Made by a program: the position numbers and the translations under genes. This document shows positions 1 to 9,532 of a stretch of DNA of 64,000 bases, piece by piece. The stretch spans positions 5,165,001 through 5,229,000 of the forward strand of contig NZ_CP090349.1 of assembly GCF_021398735.1 (NCBI RefSeq), written 5' to 3'. This stretch comes from Methylobacterium oryzae (GTDB lineage Bacteria; Pseudomonadota; Alphaproteobacteria; Rhizobiales; Beijerinckiaceae). Below the pieces are notes generated by a model that was given only the letters and a program-made list of their open reading frames with translations, was not told the DNA's origin and did no database searches. The stretch's first letter is position 1, and each line of letters starts with the position of its first letter.

Positions 1-55
1 CAGGTTATCGACCGCCGAAGACCGGACTCCCGGACTGGCCGCGATCGGGCCGGCG

Positions 56-1348
56 TCATCGCGCGGCCTGCGTCGCGGGCGCGGCCTGGATGATCGGCGC
101 GGCCGCGGCCAGGATGGACGCGGCGTCGCGGTCGAGGGGCGGATAGATGCGCGTGCCGTTGATGATTTGCTTCGTCGCCTTCGCGGCGGCGCCCGACGAG
201 ACCAGCGTGCCGCGATCCCAGCCGGCGGTGTAGACCGCCCCCCAGGCGCCCAGATCCAGCACGGTGACGTAGTCGGGCGCGGCGAAGCGCAGCCGCCGCT
301 CCGGCCGGCCGGCGAGATCGCAGACGGCGTTGAAACCCGCGAACCGACCCATCGGCCGGGCGTGCTGGCACGACATCACCGTGCGATGACCGGCATCGTC
401 CGCCGCAGCCGAGGCGATGTCGCCGGCCGCGTAGACGCCAGCGAGCCCCTGGACGGCCAGGAAGGCGTCGACGGGCAGGCGCCCGAGCGGGTCGAGGGGG
501 AGGCCGAGCGTGCCGCCCAGCGGGCTCGCCCGCATGCCGGTGGCGCAGACACTCGTCCACGCCGGCAGGCGCGTCCCGTCCGCCAGCGTCACCCCGGTGC
601 GATCGACGGCACCGACCCGCGCACCGCCGATGCAGGTCACGCCGGCATCGCGCAAGGCCTCGCGGATCCCCGGCAGGGCCGCCGCGCCCATGGCGCTCCC
701 GACTTCGCGCGCGTGGTCGATCAGGATGGTCCGCACCGGACCCGTGGCCCCGGCCCGGTCCCTGGCAGCGGCGAGCCGGGCGGGCAGCTCGCAGGCGAGT
801 TCCAGTCCCACCAGGCCACCGCCGATGACGACGGCGGTCCAGCGGCCGGCCTCATCCGGCCCGCCCGCGTCACCGAGACGATCGAGATGCGCCGCGAGGG
901 CCTGGGCCCCCGCGAAGGTGTCGACATCGAAGGCGCCCGCGATTCCCGGGATCTCGGGGCGCCACAGCAGGCTTCCGGCGGCGAGGATGAGGCGGTCGTA
1001 CGCCAGCGTCTCGACGACGCCCGACGACGCGGCGGACGACACCGCGGACGACACCGCGGACGCCGCCGCGGACTCGACCGTGACCGTGCGCGCCGCGGGG
1101 TCGATGTCGATCGCGCGCGCCTCGCGGCGTTCCACGCCGATCGGCCCGAGCACGTCGTCGAGGGGTACGCGCAGGGCGCCGAGATCGGCCTCGTAGCAGC
1201 GGACCCGGATGACGTGGAACGGGTCCGGCGCGATCACCGTGACCGCGACGCGGTCGCCGAGGCCGAACTCGGTCCGGGCGCGCGCCGCGGCGGCGGCGGC
1301 CCACAGACCGGCGAAGCCGCCGCCGATCACGACGATTCTCGAGTCCAT
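56..1348 (-). CDS. NAD(P)/FAD-dependent oxidoreductase, type II NADH dehydrogenase-like
   Basis: 430-aa pyridine-nucleotide-disulfide oxidoreductase with two Rossmann folds. The FAD-binding GGGFAG is at about residues 9-14 and the NAD(P)H-binding GGGLVG at about 176-181. A C-terminal AAGD motif (VYAAGDIAS) contacts FAD. The family includes NDH-2 and related flavoproteins that pass electrons from NADH to quinone or another acceptor. No C-terminal membrane anchor is obvious, so the acceptor is uncertain. The start at 1348 is preferred over the longer frame to 1408 because the flavin fold begins five residues later and a GGGGGAA Shine-Dalgarno lies just upstream. A Ser/Ala-rich insertion at about residues 92-109 is encoded by a 12-bp tandem repeat. 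It is a single gene with a long gap upstream. The family call is firm and the physiological role is open. Confidence 0.82.
   Translation of the reverse strand: MDSRIVVIGGGFAGLWAAAAAARARTEFGLGDRVAVTVIAPDPFHVIRVRCYEADLGALRVPLDDVLGPIGVERREARAIDIDPAARTVTVESAAASAVSSAVSSAASSGVVETLAYDRLILAAGSLLWRPEIPGIAGAFDVDTFAGAQALAAHLDRLGDAGGPDEAGRWTAVVIGGGLVGLELACELPARLAAARDRAGATGPVRTILIDHAREVGSAMGAAALPGIREALRDAGVTCIGGARVGAVDRTGVTLADGTRLPAWTSVCATGMRASPLGGTLGLPLDPLGRLPVDAFLAVQGLAGVYAAGDIASAAADDAGHRTVMSCQHARPMGRFAGFNAVCDLAGRPERRLRFAAPDYVTVLDLGAWGAVYTAGWDRGTLVSSGAAAKATKQIINGTRIYPPLDRDAASILAAAAPIIQAAPATQAAR
1023..1070. repeat. 12-bp coding tandem repeat (4 units)
   Basis: Four consecutive 12-bp units of the form GACGAC(A/G)C(C/G)GCG, the two central ones identical. 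They are in frame within the NDH-2-like gene and encode a Ser/Ala/Val-rich loop (SSAV repeats) between the two halves of the FAD domain. The 12-bp period keeps the reading frame, so copy number could vary without breaking the gene. Confidence 0.7.
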
Positions 1349-2010
1349 GGCAGAGTTCCCCCCGTGCCGGAGACATTGAACTCTGCACGTCGCTCGGCGA
1401 TGCGGCAACGGTTACAGTCCTGGCGCGGGCGAGGATCGCTTCCGACAGTCGAGCGCCGGCGGTTCAGCCGTCGTGGCAGCCGCCATCCTGGCACGCCTTC
1501 GGGCGCCGGAAGGACCCGTCAGCCCGAAGCCGCGGTCTCACGTGAGTGCGGGCCGCGCGGCTCCAGCGTGGCCGCGGCGCGGCCCGGGAGGACAGACGTT
1601 GCTCCTCGCGCGCGCGGACGCGTAATTTCTTCTCGTCCTGGGCTGGCCGACCGAAAATTCTTGCTTCGACGCCGCGAAGTAGAGAAAGCCCTTTTGTTGA
1701 CTCCGCGACCGGCCGACAGGATCTTGTATTCACAGTCACGCTGAGGGCCGCGCAGGTACGATGAAGACGCAGGGGCGGACCGGGCGTGATCCCGCAGCCG
1801 GGAGATGTGTCGGCGCGGATCGCGCGATCGGGGCGGTCCCGGGTCTCGGACGCGCCGGATGCGCCCGGCCGATCGTCTCGCCGACGGCGCCGCGTCCCTG
1901 AACCCAGCCGCCCGGACGAGACCGCTCGGGACCGCGCCGCGGCGCGGATCCCCTGCCCCGCGCCGGCCCCGCACCCCGCCCTCCGTTTCGCCACGACATC
2001 AGGCCCGACC
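1349..2010. other. Gene-free region between flavoprotein and ABC importer
   Basis: About 660 bp with no convincing gene. The two flanking genes diverge from it, so both promoters should lie here. An AT-richer patch at roughly 1620-1745 stands out against the GC-rich background and is the likeliest promoter or regulator region, but no -35/-10 pair with normal spacing could be assigned. An open frame runs from 1786 into the substrate-binding protein in frame, but its extra N-terminus is Arg/Pro-rich and would bury the signal peptide. Confidence 0.5.
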
Positions 2011-2991
2011 ATGCGCTCCACCCGCCGATCCCTCCTGGCCGCCGGCCTCGCCCTGGCCTGCCTCGGCGCGCTCGCGCCGCGCGAGGCCCGCGCCGACGAC
2101 CCGAAGGAGATCCGCCTGGACTGGGCGACCTACAATCCGGTCGGCCTGCTCCTGAAGGAGAAGGGCTTCCTGGAGGAGGCGCTGGCGCCGCGCGGCATCA
2201 AGGTCCGCTGGGTCCAGTCGCTCGGCTCCAACAAGGCCCTCGAGTTCCTGAATGCCGGCGCCATCGATTTTGGGTCGGCGGCCGGCGCGGCGGCCCTCGT
2301 GGCGCGCATCAACGGCAACCCGATCAAGGCGATCTACGCCTACTCGCGCCCCGAATGGACGGCGCTCGTGACCCGCAAGGACAGCGGCATCACCAAGCCC
2401 GCCGACCTGAAGGGCAAGCGCGTCGCCGTCACCCGGGGCACCGATCCGCACATCTTCCTGATCCGCGCGCTCCAGGGCGCCGGCCTCACCGAGCGCGACG
2501 CCAAGCTCGTGCTGCTGCAGCACGCGGACGGGCGGACCGCCCTCGACCGCGGCGACGTCGATGCCTGGGCCGGCCTCGACCCGATGATGGCGGCGGCCGA
2601 GATCGAGAACGGCGACGTGCTGGTCTACCGCGACGCCGCGGCGAACACCTGGGGCCTGCTCGACGTCCGGGAGGACTTCGCCACCGCCCATCCCGACCTC
2701 GTCCGGACGGTGATCGCGGCCTACGAGCGGGCGCGCGCCTACGCGCTGGCCAACCCGCAGGCGCTCGCGGCGGCCCTCGTGGCGGCCACCAAGCTGCCCG
2801 AGCCGGTGATCGCCCGGCAGCTCGAGCGGACCGACCTCTCCCAGCCGGCGATCGGCCCGGCCCAGGCGCAGTCGATCAAGGCGGCCGGCACCGCCCTGCA
2901 GCAGGCCGGGATCATCCCGGCGGGCACCGACGTGTCCGCCGCCGTCGACGGGCTGCTCGACACGCGCTTCAATCCCGTCGCCGGACAGTGA
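2011..2991 (+). CDS. ABC transporter substrate-binding protein, SsuA/TauA-like
   Basis: 326-aa periplasmic binding protein of the nitrate/sulfonate/taurine type. The N-terminus is a signal peptide (MRSTRRSLLAAG, hydrophobic core, cut near ARA-DD at about residue 28). The mature part shows the family pattern: IRLDWATYNPVGLLLKEKGF at the first lobe, then LEFLNAGAIDFGSAAG. It would deliver ligand to the permease and ATPase encoded immediately downstream. The start at 2011 is chosen because it begins the signal peptide. It overlaps the permease start by 4 nt, so the genes are translationally coupled. The ligand could be a sulfonate, nitrate or a related anion. No sulfonatase or monooxygenase gene sits beside it to decide. 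Confidence 0.85.
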   Translation: MRSTRRSLLAAGLALACLGALAPREARADDPKEIRLDWATYNPVGLLLKEKGFLEEALAPRGIKVRWVQSLGSNKALEFLNAGAIDFGSAAGAAALVARINGNPIKAIYAYSRPEWTALVTRKDSGITKPADLKGKRVAVTRGTDPHIFLIRALQGAGLTERDAKLVLLQHADGRTALDRGDVDAWAGLDPMMAAAEIENGDVLVYRDAAANTWGLLDVREDFATAHPDLVRTVIAAYERARAYALANPQALAAALVAATKLPEPVIARQLERTDLSQPAIGPAQAQSIKAAGTALQQAGIIPAGTDVSAAVDGLLDTRFNPVAGQ

Positions 2992-3779
2992 GCGGCCGCG
3001 TGCCGCTTCTGCGGCGGGGCGGTCGCGCCGGCCTGGGTCTGCTGCTGCCGCTCGTCCTGGCGATCGGCTGGGAGATCGCGGTCGCGAGCGGCGCGGCGTC
3101 GGGGCGGCTGCTCCCGCCGCCGAGCCGGATCGCCGCGACCCTCTGGGCCCTGGCCGTCTCGGGCGATCTCTGGATGCATGTCGAGGCGACCCTCGTGCGG
3201 GTCGGCCTCGGCTTCCTCTGCGGCGCGTCGGCCGGGATCCTGGCCGGCGCCCTCGTCGCCACGGTCCCGCCGCTGCGCTGGCTCCTCGACCCGAGCCTGC
3301 AGGCGCTGCGGGCCGTCCCGTCGCTCGCCTGGGTGCCGCTCTTCATCCTGTGGTTCGGCATCCTGGAGACGCCGAAGGTCCTCTTGATCGCCGTGGGGGT
3401 GTTCTTCCCGGTCTATGTCGGCGTCTCGGGTGCGATCGCCTCGGTCGACCGCAAGCTGGTCGAGGTCGGCCGGATCTTCCGCCTGTCCCGCCTCGCCCTC
3501 GCCCGCCGGATCCTGCTGCCGGCCGTGCTGCCGGCGACCCTGGTGGGCCTGCGCACGGGGCTCGGCCTCGGCTTCCTGTTCGTCGTGGCGGCGGAGCTGA
3601 TGGGCGCCTCGGAGGGGCTCGGCTACCTGCTGGTGGACGGCCAGCAGTTCAGCAAGCCCGATCAGATCGTGGCGGCGATCATCGCCTTCGCCCTCGTCGG
3701 CAAGGCGGCCGACATGGCCCTGGTCACGCTGACAGCTCCCCTGACCCGGTGGCAGGATACCGTGCGGGACAGCCTGTGA
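2988..3779 (+). CDS. ABC transporter permease, SsuC/TauC-like
   Basis: 263-aa integral membrane protein with about six hydrophobic segments. The BPD_transp_1 coupling loop is visible as the EVGRIFRLSRLALARRILLP region, matching the EAA motif of importer permeases. The GTG start at 2988 overlaps the TGA of the binding-protein gene (GTGA). A second in-frame GTG at 3000 is a possible alternative. It forms the inner-membrane channel for the binding protein upstream and the ATPase downstream. This is the usual permease of the SsuABC/TauABC/NrtABC group. Confidence 0.85.
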   Translation: MSGRVPLLRRGGRAGLGLLLPLVLAIGWEIAVASGAASGRLLPPPSRIAATLWALAVSGDLWMHVEATLVRVGLGFLCGASAGILAGALVATVPPLRWLLDPSLQALRAVPSLAWVPLFILWFGILETPKVLLIAVGVFFPVYVGVSGAIASVDRKLVEVGRIFRLSRLALARRILLPAVLPATLVGLRTGLGLGFLFVVAAELMGASEGLGYLLVDGQQFSKPDQIVAAIIAFALVGKAADMALVTLTAPLTRWQDTVRDSL

Positions 3780-3864
3780 CCGCGGCTCCGGCCCGGACGC
3801 GGGCCGCGGACCGGGAGGCCGCCCCGCGCCGCGATCCCCACGCCACGCCCGCCGAGAGACGCCC

Positions 3865-4647
<783 letters not shown>

Positions 4648-4668
4648 GGCCGCCGGCGAACCGCGGCC

Positions 4669-7600
4669 TCAGGACCCGACCGCGGTCAGTTCCAGATCCG
4701 CGGGGTCCGCGCGCCGGAACCGGGCGTAGCGCAGCGCCATCACCGGCAGGACCAGCAGGTTCAGCACCGTCGAGGTGATCAGGCCGCCGAGGATCACGAG
4801 GGCCATCGGGCCCTCGATCTCGCGGCCGGGCTCCCCGGCCCCGAGCGCCAGCGGCAGCAGGCCGAGGCCCGTCACCAGGGACGTCATCAGGATCGGCACC
4901 ATCCGGTCCGCGGCGCCCGCCGCCGCCGTGGCGGCGTCCCAGGCGCGCCCGTCCCGGGTGACCATCTGCTCGTAATGGGCGATCAGCATCACGCTGTTGC
5001 GCAGCGAGATGCCCGACAGGGTCACGAAGCCGACGATCGAGCCCAGCGACAGCACACCGCCGGTGAGCGCCACGGCCGCGACGCCGCCCACGAACGCGAA
5101 GGGCAGGTTGACGAGGACGAGAAGCAGGTTCGCCGCCGAGCCGGTGACGATCGCCAGCAGGACCACGATGCCGAAGCCGGCCATCCCGGCATGGACCAGC
5201 AGGTCGCGGCGGGCGGCCGCCTGCGCCTCGGCGGCCCCCGAGAAGGTCACGTAGACCCCTTCCGGCAGCCGCACCTCGCGGGCGATCTTGCGCTTGGCCG
5301 CTGCCACGAAGCCCGCGACGTCGCGGTCGGCGACGTTGGCGGTCACCGCCTGCACCCGCTGCGCGCCGAGATGCTGGACCTGGTAGCGGCCGGCGCTCTC
5401 GTAGACGTCGGCGACCTGCGACAGCCGGACGTAGCGCCCGCCCGGCGTCCGCAGGGGCAGGTCGCCCACCGCGCTGAGGCGGTCCCGCACGCGGGCGTCG
5501 AGGATCACCAGCACGTTGAACACGGCGTTGCCGCGATAGGTCTGGCCGACCGTGTCGCCCTGGTAGGCGGTGCGCACGGCCTCGAGCACCTCCACGGGGT
5601 CGAGCCCCCAGTGCCGCAGATCCACCGGCCGCAGCGCCACCGTGACCTGCGGCAGCCCGGCCGGCGAGGCCTGCTGGACGTCCCGGGCGCCCTTCACCTC
5701 CGAGAGTTCCTGCGCCACCGAGCGGGCGGCCGCCTCGATCCGGTCGAGGTCGCTGCCGACCACGTTGACCACGACCGGCGCGGTGAAGCCCGAGACCGTC
5801 TCCTCGATGCGCTCGGTGAGGAAGGTCTTGAGCGAGAAGGCGGCCCCCGGGAAGCCGGCGATCAGCTGCCGGATGGCGCCCTCGACCCGGCGCTGGGCAG
5901 CGCCGTCGAGCCCGGGCTCGAGGTCGATGTGGATCTCGCTGTAGTGCGGCCCGGCGGTGTCCTCGGCGGCCTCGGCCCGGCCGATCTGCGCCGCCACGGC
6001 GCGCACCCCGGGGATCTCCTTCAGGTCGCCGGTGATCAGCGTCCCGAGCCGCTCCGATTCCTGCAGCGCGGTGCCGGGGATGGCGACCATGTGCAGGATC
6101 ATGTGCCCCTCCTTCAGGTCGGGGAGGAACACCGCGCCGAGGGTCGGCAGGACGGCGGCGCCCGCGAGGGTGACCAGCAGGGCGCCCGCCATGGCGACCC
6201 GCGGCACCCGCCCGATCCCGGCGAGCAGCCGCAGGTAGGCGGCGCGGCTCCAGCGCACCACGGGCGGATCGGGCGGCGCGGCGCCGGAGTCGCGCCCCAT
6301 CCGGCCCCCGAGGAGCAGGAGCGCCAGGGCCGGCGTGACCGTGAGCGCCACGAGGAGCGAGGCGACGACGGCCGCGATGTAGGCGAGCGCCAGCGGCCCG
6401 AACAGGCGGCCGGCGACGCCGGTCAGCGCCAGGACCGGCAGGAACATCAGGATCACCGCGAGGGTCGCGTAGGCGACCGAGGTCCGCACCTCCAGCATCG
6501 CGGCGAGCACCACGCGCGGCAGGCCGCGGCGCCCGCCCCGCGACTCCCGCAGCCGGCGCGCGACGTTCTCGACGCCGATCACCGCGTCGTCGACGACCTC
6601 GCCGATGGCGAGGGCGAGGCCGCCGAGGGTCATCGTGTTGAGGCTCTCGCCCCAGGCCTGGAGGGCGAGGGCGGCGGCGATCAGCGACAGCGGGATCGCC
6701 GTGGCGCTGATCAGGGCCGCCCGCCAGTCCGCGAGGAAGACGAGGAGCACGACCACCACCAGCACGCCGCCGAGCGCCAGCGCCTCGATCACGTTGCCGG
6801 TGGCCACGTCCACGAAGTTCGCCGGCCGGAACAGGTCGGCCCGCAGGCTCACGCCGTCGCGCTTCAGGACCGGGCGCAGCTCGTCGAGGGCCGCCTCCAG
6901 GCGGGCGGTCACGGCGCGGGTGTCGACGCCCACCTGCGCGCCGACCATCAGCAGCACGCCGGGCCTGCCGTCTACGAGGGCCGCGCTGATCGCCGGCTCG
7001 GGCGCGGCCGTGACGGTCGCCACGTCGGAGAGCACCACGCTCGCCCCGCCGTCGTTGTGGAGCACGATCTGCCCGAGCGCCTCCGGGGTGAGCGACTGCC
7101 CCTCGGTCCGGAGCAGGACGCGCTGGTTCGGCGTGTCGACGAAGCCCGCCCCGCGCACGCCGGTCCCCTTCCGGGCGGCCGTGAGGACGTCGTTGAGGCC
7201 GATCTGGAAGCGGATCAGGTCGTCGGGGCGGACCTGGATCTGCAGGGCGCGCACGCCGCCGCCGTAGATCGAGACCTGGGCGATGCCGGGCACCGCCTGG
7301 AGCCGCCGCCGCACGGTCCACTCCGCGACCTGGCGCAGATCCATGGCGTCGCGGGTCTCGGAGGTGAGACCCACGAGGAGCACGGTCAGCGTCGAGGAGG
7401 TCAACGGGGTCATGGCGGGCGCCGCCACGCCGGCCGGCATGCGGCCGGCGAGCGCCGCCAGGCGCTCGTTGACCCGCTGGCGGATGCGGTCGACGTCGCT
7501 GCCGGACCGGAACGCGGCGGTGATCACCGACAGGCCCTGGATCGAGGTGGAGCGCAGGGTCTCCAGGCCCGGCAGGCCGCCGACCGACACCTCCACGGGC

Positions 7601-7836
7601 TGCGTGACCAGCACCTCGACCTGCTCCGAATCGAGGCCCGGCGCCTCGGTCTGGATGGTCACGGTCGGCGGCGCGAATTCCGGGAACACGTCGTAGCGCG
7701 CCCCCGAGAGGGCGTAGAGCCCGAAGACGAGGACGGCGCAGGCGAGGGCCAGGACCACCCTGGGCAGCCGGACGGCGAAACCGACGAGGGCCGCCTGCGG
7801 ACCGCCGCGACCGGCGGCAGCGGGCGGCTCAATCAT
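4669..7836 (-). CDS. RND efflux pump inner-membrane subunit, CzcA/CusA family
   Basis: 1055-aa proton-driven RND transporter, the usual length. Two repeats of a transmembrane set with large periplasmic loops are recognisable. The first TM is LPRVVLALACAVLVFGLYAL, followed by the porter-domain start YDVFPEFAPPTVTIQTEAPG typical of the heavy-metal-efflux (HME) branch. The TM4 proton-relay motif reads GEVVDDAVIGVEN, as in HME-RND proteins. Metal or biocide export is the family role; the substrate cannot be named from sequence. It is co-transcribed after the adaptor gene with an 8-bp overlap. No TolC-type outer-membrane factor lies nearby, so one must be supplied from elsewhere. Confidence 0.87.
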   Translation of the reverse strand: MIEPPAAAGRGGPQAALVGFAVRLPRVVLALACAVLVFGLYALSGARYDVFPEFAPPTVTIQTEAPGLDSEQVEVLVTQPVEVSVGGLPGLETLRSTSIQGLSVITAAFRSGSDVDRIRQRVNERLAALAGRMPAGVAAPAMTPLTSSTLTVLLVGLTSETRDAMDLRQVAEWTVRRRLQAVPGIAQVSIYGGGVRALQIQVRPDDLIRFQIGLNDVLTAARKGTGVRGAGFVDTPNQRVLLRTEGQSLTPEALGQIVLHNDGGASVVLSDVATVTAAPEPAISAALVDGRPGVLLMVGAQVGVDTRAVTARLEAALDELRPVLKRDGVSLRADLFRPANFVDVATGNVIEALALGGVLVVVVLLVFLADWRAALISATAIPLSLIAAALALQAWGESLNTMTLGGLALAIGEVVDDAVIGVENVARRLRESRGGRRGLPRVVLAAMLEVRTSVAYATLAVILMFLPVLALTGVAGRLFGPLALAYIAAVVASLLVALTVTPALALLLLGGRMGRDSGAAPPDPPVVRWSRAAYLRLLAGIGRVPRVAMAGALLVTLAGAAVLPTLGAVFLPDLKEGHMILHMVAIPGTALQESERLGTLITGDLKEIPGVRAVAAQIGRAEAAEDTAGPHYSEIHIDLEPGLDGAAQRRVEGAIRQLIAGFPGAAFSLKTFLTERIEETVSGFTAPVVVNVVGSDLDRIEAAARSVAQELSEVKGARDVQQASPAGLPQVTVALRPVDLRHWGLDPVEVLEAVRTAYQGDTVGQTYRGNAVFNVLVILDARVRDRLSAVGDLPLRTPGGRYVRLSQVADVYESAGRYQVQHLGAQRVQAVTANVADRDVAGFVAAAKRKIAREVRLPEGVYVTFSGAAEAQAAARRDLLVHAGMAGFGIVVLLAIVTGSAANLLLVLVNLPFAFVGGVAAVALTGGVLSLGSIVGFVTLSGISLRNSVMLIAHYEQMVTRDGRAWDAATAAAGAADRMVPILMTSLVTGLGLLPLALGAGEPGREIEGPMALVILGGLITSTVLNLLVLPVMALRYARFRRADPADLELTAVGS

Positions 7837-8938
7837 CGTCGTCGCCCACGACGCGGATGCGGCTCTTCATCTCCTCGGACAGGAGCGCCTGCGCGCCCCG
7901 CAGCACGATCTCGCTGCCATCCGCCAGATCCTCGACCACGAAGGCGTCGGCCGACATCGGCGCGTCCGGCCGCACCGGGTGACGCACGAAGGCGCCGTCG
8001 CCGGTCCCGCGATACACCCAGGTGCCACCCTCGCCGTGGACGACGGCGTCCTCCGGCACGAGGACGCCCTTCACCGCGCGCGGCGCCGGCAGGAACGCCA
8101 TCGTGCTGGTCCCGGGCAGGAGACCGCTGTCGCCGGAGACGAGATAGAAGAAGCTCTGCCCCTGGATCCGCGGATCGGTCCGCGTCGCCGGCGAGACCAG
8201 CCGGAGAGCGACCCGCTCGCTCTGCGGCGGCACCTCGGCGAAAGCGGCCTTGGGCGCCTGCGGCAGGGTCTCCCCCGGCGGCAACGTCACCTGCATGAGG
8301 AAATCGGCCCGCTCGATCAGGCGCGTCACCAGCGGCGACCGCTCGATGATCGCCTTTCCGAGCACCGGCCCCCATTCCTGGCGCGCCGTCGCCGCGAAGG
8401 TGCGCAACTGCGATTCCGCCACCGTGACCGACGCCTGATCGGTCAGGAGCGTGCCCTCGGCGGTCTCGATCTGCGCCACCGCCACCACGCCGGCGCCGAG
8501 GGTCCGCGCCCGGCGGGCGGCGCTGGCCGAGACCTCGACCCGGGCGCGGGCCGTCTGGAGCGCCGCCACGGCGCCGGCGTAGCTGTTGGTCAGCTCGGTG
8601 ATGCGGGCGAGGTCGAGGACGCTGCCGTAGGCGGTCAATTCCTGGGGGTGCAGGACGGCGGGACGCGCCTCGGCGACGAGACCGATCCGGGCGCGCTCGG
8701 CCGGCGTCAGCCGGACCAGGGTCCGGCCGTCCTCGATGGCGGTGCGCGGCGCGGGAAGCTGCGCCGCCGCCGACAGGTTCTCTCGCCGCTCGGGAATCAG
8801 CGCCGCGACGCGCGCCCGTACCTCGGCGACGATCGGGCCGGCATCGGCCCGGAGGCGCGCGCCCGTCGGCGTGACCGCGAGACCGGCCGCAGCGAGCAGG
8901 ACCCCTCCGATGAGCAGCAGCGCCCGGCGACCACGCAC
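7829..8938 (-). CDS. RND efflux periplasmic adaptor, HlyD/CusB family
   Basis: 369-aa membrane-fusion protein. An N-terminal hydrophobic segment (ALLLIGGVLLAAAGLAV) anchors or exports it. The helical hairpin lies around LTNSYAGAVAALQTARARVE, followed by barrel and membrane-proximal parts ending in GSEIVLRGAQALL. It would link the RND pump of the next gene to an outer-membrane channel. The start is a GTG at 8938 with a strong GGGGAGGAG Shine-Dalgarno about 8 nt upstream. It overlaps the pump gene by 8 bp. No His/Met-rich metal-binding stretch is visible, so copper or silver specificity is not supported. Confidence 0.83.
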   Translation of the reverse strand: MRGRRALLLIGGVLLAAAGLAVTPTGARLRADAGPIVAEVRARVAALIPERRENLSAAAQLPAPRTAIEDGRTLVRLTPAERARIGLVAEARPAVLHPQELTAYGSVLDLARITELTNSYAGAVAALQTARARVEVSASAARRARTLGAGVVAVAQIETAEGTLLTDQASVTVAESQLRTFAATARQEWGPVLGKAIIERSPLVTRLIERADFLMQVTLPPGETLPQAPKAAFAEVPPQSERVALRLVSPATRTDPRIQGQSFFYLVSGDSGLLPGTSTMAFLPAPRAVKGVLVPEDAVVHGEGGTWVYRGTGDGAFVRHPVRPDAPMSADAFVVEDLADGSEIVLRGAQALLSEEMKSRIRVVGDDDD

Positions 8939-9071
8939 GTCGCTCTCCTCCCCCGAACCGATTGCCGAATCTACCCGGTTTCGGTGCCAAATACAGCCGA
9001 ACTCGACCAGCTCAAACTGTCACGCTCGGTTCCGGTCGTGGGTCGGGCCTCGGGGGTGCTCGGGAACGCGA

Positions 9072-9101
9072 AAGCCCGCCTCGACGGTGCGAGGCGGGCT
9101 T
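9072..9101 (-). terminator. Rho-independent terminator-like hairpin after the secreted repeat protein
   Basis: Perfect 11-bp inverted repeat: AAGCCCGCCTC, 8-nt loop, GAGGCGGGCTT. On the minus strand it lies 30 bp past the stop of the small secreted protein gene and is followed by a short TTT run, so it can serve as its terminator. Confidence 0.65.
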
Positions 9102-9130
9102 CCGGTCTGCTGGGATTATGTCGGTTCGGA

Positions 9131-9532
9131 TCAGCAATCGTTGCCGGAGACCGGGGCGGTCTGCCGATCGGCGGCGGCCTTGTTCATGGCGCCGACCGTG
9201 CCGGGCGACGCGGGCTGGTTGCCGCCGGCCAGGTTCGCGGCGGCCGGATCGGTCGAGTTCGACTTGGAGCCGGCGTCCGTCTGCGCCTGACGGTCGGCGG
9301 TCTGGTTGGCTCCCACGTTGTTCATGGCACCGACCGTGCCGGGCGACGCGGGCTGGTTGCCGCCAGCGAGATTCTTGCTCGACTTGTCGACGTCGGAGCT
9401 CTTGGGATTCGATGCCTGCTGATCGGGGCTGTTCGACTTCGTGGTTCCGGTGTTGCACGGGGCCGCGAGGGCGGGCCCGGCAGCGAGGGCCAGAAGCGCA
9501 ACCGCGCCGGCCAGATGAGAGACCTTCATCAA
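9131..9532 (-). CDS. Small secreted protein with 46-residue internal repeats
   Basis: 133-aa protein of unknown function. A clear signal peptide (MMKVSHLAGAVALLALAAG, cut near ALA-AP) is followed by a hydrophilic, Asn/Gln/Ser/Ala-rich mature part of about 110 residues with no hydrophobic core. The segment NLAGGNQPASPGTVGAMN occurs twice, 46 residues apart, with related linkers (SNSPDQQAS and SNSTDPAAA). Only two cysteines remain, one near the mature N-terminus and one as the last residue, which could pair. Start at the first or second Met (9532 or 9529). It looks disordered or repeat-structured and periplasmic or extracellular. It has its own terminator and stands alone. No function is proposed. 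Confidence 0.72.
   Translation of the reverse strand: MMKVSHLAGAVALLALAAGPALAAPCNTGTTKSNSPDQQASNPKSSDVDKSSKNLAGGNQPASPGTVGAMNNVGANQTADRQAQTDAGSKSNSTDPAAANLAGGNQPASPGTVGAMNKAAADRQTAPVSGNDC
9182..9373. repeat. 138-bp-period direct repeat inside the secreted protein gene
   Basis: A segment of about 54 bp at 9182-9235 recurs at 9320-9373 with only a few substitutions. The offset is 138 bp (46 codons), so the repeat is in frame and gives the duplicated NLAGGNQPASPGTVGAMN motif. Confidence 0.75.

Noticed and set aside
1697..1739. TTGACT plus TTGTAT as a sigma70 promoter
   Set aside because: The spacer between the two hexamers would be about 31 bp, far from the normal 16-18 bp.
1786..2010. N-terminal extension of the SsuA-like binding protein
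   Set aside because: It would place an Arg/Pro-rich stretch before a normal signal peptide. The ATG at 2011 is the natural start.
4975..8298. Long open frame (about 1100 codons) on the plus strand opposite the RND pump and adaptor genes
   Set aside because: Its product is dominated by Arg, Gly, Asp, His and Gln with no domain. It mirrors the third-position GC bias of the real minus-strand genes.
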